NCBI GenBank assembly: GCA_030524065.1
Contig: JAUNHF010000006.1
Span: forward strand, 1-14,480
Reading direction: 5' to 3'
Length of the DNA stretch: 14,480 nt
DNA from: Deinococcus sp.
Lineage (GTDB): Bacteria > Deinococcota > Deinococci > Deinococcales > Deinococcaceae
Positions 10,720-14,480 of this stretch are shown in pieces. The translations under genes were made by a program, and so were the position numbers. The notes under the pieces are model-generated. The model did no database searches. It was not told where the DNA came from and saw nothing but the letters and a program-made list of their open reading frames with translations. Position 1 is the stretch's first letter. Every line of letters begins with the position of its first letter.

Positions 10720-12422
10720 TGAGACCAAATGCACAGTTGAACACGCGTGCCGAACGACTGATCGCTGTCGGCCGCTGGCTGTGCGGCCGCTCTATTGAGG
10801 AGGCCTACCGCTGCACCCGGCAGGCGGTAGAGGAAGCTGAGCGGGAAGGCGAAACCGGGCGCCGGGCACTGGCCCAGGCACTGAACCTGCTGGGGAACAT
10901 CGAAATTGGTCTGGGCCAGCCTGGAGCCGCGAGGGTCAGTTTTCGCCGCGCCCGTGAAGAAGCGCTGCGCCTGGGCGACATCGAGGTGCAGTTCAAAGTC
11001 GCCAACAACATGGCGCTGCTGCATCACACGGCCGGCGAGTGGCACAGCGCCACCCAGCAGTTTTTGCTGGCGCAGGAGCTGGGCCGCCAGTCAGACGGGC
11101 AGATTGCGCCCCGGCTGCTCAGCATTCTTCAGGTCAACATGGCGCACCTGTACACCTATTGGGGCGACCCCGAGCGCACCCTGCACCTGATTGACGCCTA
11201 TCACTTGCAGCACAGCCCGGAAGCAATTGTGCGGGCCCATGTGCAGCTCGGGCAAGCTTGCGCCCACTTGCAGCTGGCCGAGCAAAGCGAGCGGCTGGCA
11301 CGCCCTGCCGAGCAGGCCGAGCACCTCCGGCAAGCCGAGCAGATTCTGGCGCAGTCCTATGAGCTGCCCCCGCAGGAAGTCTCTTACTACAATGCCTACT
11401 GCGAGCTCGAAGCCCGGCTGCTGGCCCAGCGGGGCGACTATGAACGGGCCATCTATGTGCTGACGGCGTGCCTGGACGGTCTGCACGGGCGCTACATGGA
11501 CGGCGAGATTGACCTGCACCTGCGGCTGGGCAAGCTGCTGCTGCAGCGCCCCGACCTCGGCCCCCCGGAGCGGCAGGCCGCGGAGCAGAGCGCCGAACTT
11601 CACCTCAACACCGCCCTGACACTGATGGACTGCTGGGGCAAGCACCATCTGCGGGTGGAGACCCTGGAAGTGCTGGCAGGCCTGTATGAAGCGCAGCGGC
11701 GCCTGCCCGAAGCGCTGGCAATCATGCACCAGGTCACGGCGCAGCTGCGCGGGCAGATAGCCCAGCCGGCCAACAGCACCGCCCTGCTGCACCCCGTGGG
11801 TGAGGCGCTGGCCGACAGCAGCCTGCACGCCGAATGGCAGCAGCGCCTGCAACTGGCCGAAGGCCTGGCCCGCCGCGACGCCCTGACCGGGATCAACAAC
11901 CGCCGCAGCGCAGACGAGACACTGCCCGGGCTGCTGCACCAGCTGCGGGCTCCCACCCAGTCGCTGCACCTGCTGCTGATTGATCTGGATCATTTCAAGT
12001 GCATCAACGACAACCATTCGCACGCCGTGGGTGACCGGGTGTTGCAGCGCTTGGCACAGTTGCTGCCAGAGGTGGCTGGGCTGGATGCCCTGACCGCCCG
12101 CTACGGAGGCGAGGAATTCCTGGTCGCCCTGCCCGGCGTGCGCAGCGAAGAAGCTCGCCGGGTGGCCGAGCAGATCCGGCTGCGGACCATGCAGCTGAGC
12201 TGGGACGTGCCCGGACTGCAGGTCACGGTCAGCGTGGGCCTGACCCGCGCCGTGCCGCACGACACTGTCAGCTCGCTGATCAGCCGCGCGGATGAGGCGC
12301 TTTACCGTGCCAAGCGCACCGGGCGCAACCGCGTGGTGGAAGTGCAGCCGCCCATGCCACCTGCCCCGCGCTTTCCCACCGGGGAGCACACCGGCACGCC
12401 TAGCCCAGCGCCCAGCACCTAG
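10719..12422 (+). CDS. Diguanylate cyclase with N-terminal TPR-like helical sensor
   Basis: From this start the protein has 567 residues and no membrane segment or signal peptide. Residues about 1-370 are helical repeats typical of TPR-like sensors (for example [22 protein letters not shown] and [20 protein letters not shown]), probably binding a protein or ligand. A short linker leads to a GGDEF domain from about 390: LTGINNRR, the metal-binding [21 protein letters not shown] (Asp422, Asp424), and the active-site GGEEF (463-467) in [13 protein letters not shown]. The domain should join two GTP into c-di-GMP. The inhibitory I-site RxxD, expected just before GGEEF, is absent (GLDALTARY). Start choice is uncertain: the ATG at 10719 follows AAAGGT, the ATG at 10698 and TTG at 10653 are alternatives, and coding bias is poor before about 10740. 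The target process is unknown. Confidence 0.9.
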   Translation: MRPNAQLNTRAERLIAVGRWLCGRSIEEAYRCTRQAVEEAEREGETGRRALAQALNLLGNIEIGLGQPGAARVSFRRAREEALRLGDIEVQFKVANNMALLHHTAGEWHSATQQFLLAQELGRQSDGQIAPRLLSILQVNMAHLYTYWGDPERTLHLIDAYHLQHSPEAIVRAHVQLGQACAHLQLAEQSERLARPAEQAEHLRQAEQILAQSYELPPQEVSYYNAYCELEARLLAQRGDYERAIYVLTACLDGLHGRYMDGEIDLHLRLGKLLLQRPDLGPPERQAAEQSAELHLNTALTLMDCWGKHHLRVETLEVLAGLYEAQRRLPEALAIMHQVTAQLRGQIAQPANSTALLHPVGEALADSSLHAEWQQRLQLAEGLARRDALTGINNRRSADETLPGLLHQLRAPTQSLHLLLIDLDHFKCINDNHSHAVGDRVLQRLAQLLPEVAGLDALTARYGGEEFLVALPGVRSEEARRVAEQIRLRTMQLSWDVPGLQVTVSVGLTRAVPHDTVSSLISRADEALYRAKRTGRNRVVEVQPPMPPAPRFPTGEHTGTPSPAPST

Positions 12423-12475
12423 CACTCAAGGCATGGAGAGCCCGGAACTCGGCACCGCGCCCCCACATTCAGACG

Positions 12476-12493
12476 ACTGCCGGGGGCCGCAGT
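12476..12493. repeat. Small hairpin between the diguanylate cyclase and TauE genes
   Basis: ACTGC (12476-12480) and GCAGT (12489-12493) can form a five-pair stem around CGGGGGCC. It may mark the end of the upstream transcript, but without a T-run it is weak. Confidence 0.25.
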
Positions 12494-12510
12494 GGGGCCG
12501 CCTGGCGCGC

Positions 12511-12516
12511 TAGCAT
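12511..12516 (+). promoter_or_regulatory. -10 box of the TauE/SafE-family gene
   Basis: TAGCAT lies seven bases before the ATG at 12524; the intervening bases are pyrimidines (CTCCCCC), so no Shine-Dalgarno sequence exists and a leaderless mRNA is likely. Confidence 0.55.
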
Positions 12517-12523
12517 CTCCCCC

Positions 12524-13279
12524 ATGACCCTGACACTCGCAGCGCTGCTGATCGGCCTTCTGGCAGGGGTGCTGGGCGCCATTTTGGGGCTGGGGGGGGG
12601 CGTGGTGGTGGTGCCGGCGCTGGGGCTGGTCTCGGACGCCCTGGGTGAGCCGCTGCCGATTGCTGCGGCCATCGCCGTCAGTCAGGTCGGCGTGCTGGCA
12701 GTGGGCCTCAGTGGGGCCGCCGGCTACCTGGAGCGCGGCCTGGTGCGGGCACGGACCGGCTACCTGTACGCACCGCTGACCATTGCCGGCGGGGTGATCG
12801 GCAGCCTGCTGGGGCTGGTGCTGCCGGCCCGGGCGGTGGCCAGCGTGTTCACGGCGCTGCTGCTGTACTCGGCGTACCGGCTGCTGCGCGGCGGGCGGCG
12901 GGCCGAACAGGGCGGCACACAGAGCCCCTGGGCGGCTCCCGGCATGGGCTTTGCCGGCATCATGAGCGGGCTGCTGGGCATCGGCGGGGGCACCGTGCAG
13001 GTACCGATCATGAACCTGCTGGGCGGGCTGCCGCTGCGGGAAGCCATCGCCACTTCCACCTTCATCATGGGCCTGACCGCCGTGGGCAACACGCTGATTT
13101 ATCAGGCTGGCGGCCTGCTGGACCCGGCCCTGGCCTGCGCCGTCGCCCTGGGGGTGCTGCTGGGCGCACGGGCGGGCGCCGGCCTACAGGAGAAAATCCC
13201 GGCGGCGCAGCTCAGAACCCTCTTCGCGGCGCTGCTGCTGCTCACGGCAGCGCAGCTGCTGTGGAAGTACTGGGCCTGA
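12524..13279 (+). CDS. TauE/SafE-family membrane permease
   Basis: A 251-residue inner-membrane protein with about eight hydrophobic helices in two similar halves. Each half opens with the glycine-rich family signature: [13 protein letters not shown] near residues 21-33 and [14 protein letters not shown] in the second half. The halves are joined by a short polar loop ([15 protein letters not shown]). Members export sulfite, sulfoacetate or other organic anions, and some take part in sulfur or metal-related transport; the substrate here cannot be assigned, and no sulfur-metabolism gene is nearby. A run of nine G bases (12592-12600) encodes part of the first glycine motif and is a slippage-prone site. 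The ATG start is supported by a -10 box seven bases upstream and by the immediate onset of a membrane helix. Confidence 0.9.
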   Translation: MTLTLAALLIGLLAGVLGAILGLGGGVVVVPALGLVSDALGEPLPIAAAIAVSQVGVLAVGLSGAAGYLERGLVRARTGYLYAPLTIAGGVIGSLLGLVLPARAVASVFTALLLYSAYRLLRGGRRAEQGGTQSPWAAPGMGFAGIMSGLLGIGGGTVQVPIMNLLGGLPLREAIATSTFIMGLTAVGNTLIYQAGGLLDPALACAVALGVLLGARAGAGLQEKIPAAQLRTLFAALLLLTAAQLLWKYWA

Positions 13280-13302
13280 GCGGCGTGGGCCAGCCCCCCC
13301 CA

Positions 13303-13324
13303 GAAGCTTCAGCTTGATTCAAGC
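13303..13324. repeat. Two adjacent palindromes upstream of panD
   Basis: GAAGCTTC (13303-13310) is a perfect palindrome, and GCTTGA-T-TCAAGC (13312-13324) is a second one directly after it. They lie 31 to 52 bases before the panD -10 box, so they could bind a regulator or form a hairpin at the end of the TauE transcript. A further pair TGGGCC/GGCCCA (13286-13291, 13329-13334) encloses them. Confidence 0.35.
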
Positions 13325-13354
13325 CGCAGGCCCATTTGGCCGGCCGTCCTCCCC

Positions 13355-13360
13355 TATACT
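13355..13360 (+). promoter_or_regulatory. -10 box of panD; decides the GTG start
   Basis: TATACT ends seven bases before the GTG at 13368. The ATG at 13380 would leave 19 bases without a Shine-Dalgarno sequence. The spacing therefore favours the leaderless GTG start. Confidence 0.6.
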
Positions 13361-13367
13361 TGCGCGC

Positions 13368-13724
13368 GTGGAAAGAATTATGTTCCGGGCCAAAATTCAC
13401 CGCGCCACCGTGACCCAGGCTGACCTGGATTACGTGGGCAGCGTGACCATTGATCAGGATTTGCTGGACGCTGCCGACATATTGCCCAATGAAAAGGTGG
13501 ATATCTGGGACATCACCAACGGCAACCGCCTGCATACCTACGCCCTGAGCGGCCCACGCGGCAGCGGCGTGATCGGGATCAACGGCGCCGCCGCCCATCT
13601 GGTGCAGCCCGGCGACCTGGTGATTATCGCGGCGTTCGGCAACTTCAGCGAGGAAGAAGCCCGCGCCCTGGAGCCCCGCGTGGTGCTGGTAGACGAGAAA
13701 AACCGCCTGCTTGAGCAACGTTGA
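13368..13724 (+). CDS. panD: Aspartate 1-decarboxylase proenzyme
   Basis: This pyruvoyl-dependent enzyme makes beta-alanine from aspartate for pantothenate and coenzyme A. The GTG start gives 118 residues beginning [16 protein letters not shown], which aligns residue for residue with the known MxRxM start of the family. It places self-cleavage at Gly24-Ser25 in YVGSVTID, where Ser25 becomes the pyruvoyl group. Lys9, Arg54 and Tyr58 (NGNRLHTY), all active-site residues in the family, fall at their usual numbers. Upstream in-frame codons to 13314 are not part of the protein. No other pantothenate genes are adjacent and the gene has its own promoter. A maturation factor of the PanM/PanZ type is not seen nearby. 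Confidence 0.96.
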   Translation: MERIMFRAKIHRATVTQADLDYVGSVTIDQDLLDAADILPNEKVDIWDITNGNRLHTYALSGPRGSGVIGINGAAAHLVQPGDLVIIAAFGNFSEEEARALEPRVVLVDEKNRLLEQR

Positions 13725-13728
13725 GACC

Positions 13729-13742
13729 GGGCTTTTTGGCCC
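13729..13742 (+). terminator. Short hairpin after panD
   Basis: GGGC (13729-13732) and GCCC (13739-13742) flank TTTTTG, five bases after the panD stop. The four-pair stem with its T-run in the loop is weak, so termination here is only possible. Confidence 0.25.
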
Positions 13743-13764
13743 TGTAGGCGGCATGACCGTATGG

Positions 13765-13770
13765 TAAGGT
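13765..13770 (+). promoter_or_regulatory. -10 box of the cytochrome c gene
   Basis: TAAGGT lies seven bases before the ATG at 13778, matching the other leaderless promoters here. An overlapping TATGGT (13760-13765) is an alternative. The GGTAGGA between box and ATG touches the start codon and is too close to act as a Shine-Dalgarno sequence. Confidence 0.5.
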
Positions 13771-13777
13771 GGTAGGA

Positions 13778-14428
13778 ATGAAAAGTACGTACGCACTGGC
13801 TATGACGGCGCTGTTGCTGCTGGGAATCGGCGGCTCCGTGACCGGCTACCGCGCAGCGGTGAACAAGGTGACGGCCCACGAAGCTTCGGCTGAAGGCGGC
13901 GAACATGGCGCTGCCGGCACGGAAGAAGCTGGCACTTCGGAAGCTGGCGCCCCAGAGGGCGGCACTTCGGGCGCCAGCACCGAAGGAACCGGCGCCGAAA
14001 CCGAAACTTCTACCCCCGCTGCCGGCGAACCTGACACGGCCGCCCCAGAAGACGGTGCTCAGCAGGATCAGCTGACCGAAGGCGAACTGGCCGAGCAGGA
14101 ACAGGCCGACGCCGCCACCTCCACCCAGCAGGACGTGACCGATGCCAACGCCACCGCCGCCGCTGTGGCTTCTGGCGACGCGGCAGCCGGCCAGCAAATT
14201 TTCGCTTCCAGCTGCGCGGGCTGCCACGGGGCCCAGGGCCAGGGCGGCATTGGTCCGGCCATGAGCGCCCACGCCACCGGCTGGTCGCAGCCCGAATTTG
14301 TCCAGACGCTGCGTGAAGGCCTCTCGCCGCGTGGTGAGCTGGCCGGCACGATGCCCCGCTTTGGTGAGGAGCAGCTGTCTGACAGCGATATCAACAACAT
14401 CTACGCCTGGGTGCAGACGCTCAAGTAG
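13778..14428 (+). CDS. Membrane-anchored class I cytochrome c with acidic linker
   Basis: A 216-residue electron carrier outside the cytoplasmic membrane. Residues about 5-24 (ALAMTALLLLGIGGSVTGY) are an uncleaved anchor or signal sequence. Residues about 35-130 form a low-complexity linker rich in Ala, Glu, Gly and Thr and almost free of hydrophobic residues. The heme domain (about 132-216) has CAGCH (Cys146, Cys149, His150) for covalent heme c, and TMPRFG with Met192 as the likely second axial ligand, then the helix DINNIYAWVQTL. It probably moves electrons between respiratory complexes; the partners are not in the window. The ATG at 13778 is preferred over an in-frame GTG at 13769 because of the -10 spacing and the MKSTY signal-like start. 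Confidence 0.92.
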   Translation: MKSTYALAMTALLLLGIGGSVTGYRAAVNKVTAHEASAEGGEHGAAGTEEAGTSEAGAPEGGTSGASTEGTGAETETSTPAAGEPDTAAPEDGAQQDQLTEGELAEQEQADAATSTQQDVTDANATAAAVASGDAAAGQQIFASSCAGCHGAQGQGGIGPAMSAHATGWSQPEFVQTLREGLSPRGELAGTMPRFGEEQLSDSDINNIYAWVQTLK

Positions 14429-14434
14429 AGGCGG

Positions 14435-14447
14435 TGGGCGCCGCCCA
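14435..14447 (+). terminator. Hairpin after the cytochrome c gene
   Basis: TGGGC and GCCCA (14435-14439, 14443-14447) form a five-pair stem with a three-base loop just after the stop codon. GGCGG/CCGCC offers an alternative pairing. No T-run is present before the window ends. Confidence 0.3.
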
Positions 14448-14480
14448 ACCCCGTCCCCAGCCGCAGGGCCAAGGGCGGGG

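Noticed and set aside
10505..10720. c-di-GMP (GEMM) riboswitch upstream of the GGDEF gene
   Set aside because: The functional context invited it, but the stems and loops do not match the GEMM consensus as I know it. An Infernal search would settle it.
11091..12425. 444-codon antisense frame opposite the diguanylate cyclase
   Set aside because: It is a shadow of the GGDEF gene, as shown by the intact motifs on the plus strand.

Overview
This window most likely comes from a Deinococcus chromosome. The assignment rests on inference from the sequence: high GC with strong G/C third-codon bias, the gene content, and the repeated placement of a TANNNT -10 box 5-7 bases before the start codon, a layout described for leaderless transcription in Deinococcus. 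No species can be named. I see no tRNA, rRNA, CRISPR array, insertion sequence or phage gene.

Layout. 1-375: the tail of an unidentified reading frame (ends at 97), then a non-coding stretch with three small hairpins and the promoter of the first full gene. 376-3347 (+): a niacin uptake and salvage pair, an MFS transporter of the NiaP type followed by nicotinate phosphoribosyltransferase (PncB); together they import niacin and make nicotinate mononucleotide for NAD. 3451-6128 (-): homoserine dehydrogenase and a YtcJ-type amidohydrolase, each with its own promoter. A hairpin between pncB and hom probably ends both converging transcripts. 6255-7292 (+): an orphan response regulator with receiver, winged-helix and BTAD domains, divergent from the amidohydrolase. 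7293-7489: an intergenic stretch with nested inverted repeats. 7490-7675: a 61-residue membrane/coiled-coil protein. 7736-10420: alanyl-tRNA synthetase with a strong terminator. 10421-10718: a gene-free stretch with several inverted repeats, some mutually exclusive. 10719-12422: a cytosolic helical-repeat (TPR-like) diguanylate cyclase with an intact GGEEF site but no inhibitory I-site. 12524-13279: a TauE/SafE-family permease. 13368-13724: aspartate 1-decarboxylase (PanD). 13778-14428: a membrane-anchored c-type cytochrome with a long acidic linker.

Most of the window is ordinary core metabolism (NAD, threonine/methionine branch, coenzyme A, translation, respiration) with two signalling proteins. 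Apart from niaP-pncB the genes look singly transcribed: nine of eleven full genes carry their own start-adjacent -10 box. I found no clear new multi-gene system. The best leads are the leaderless promoter architecture, a palindrome inside the niaP promoter, the foldable leader upstream of the diguanylate cyclase, and the uncharacterised small membrane protein next to alaS.
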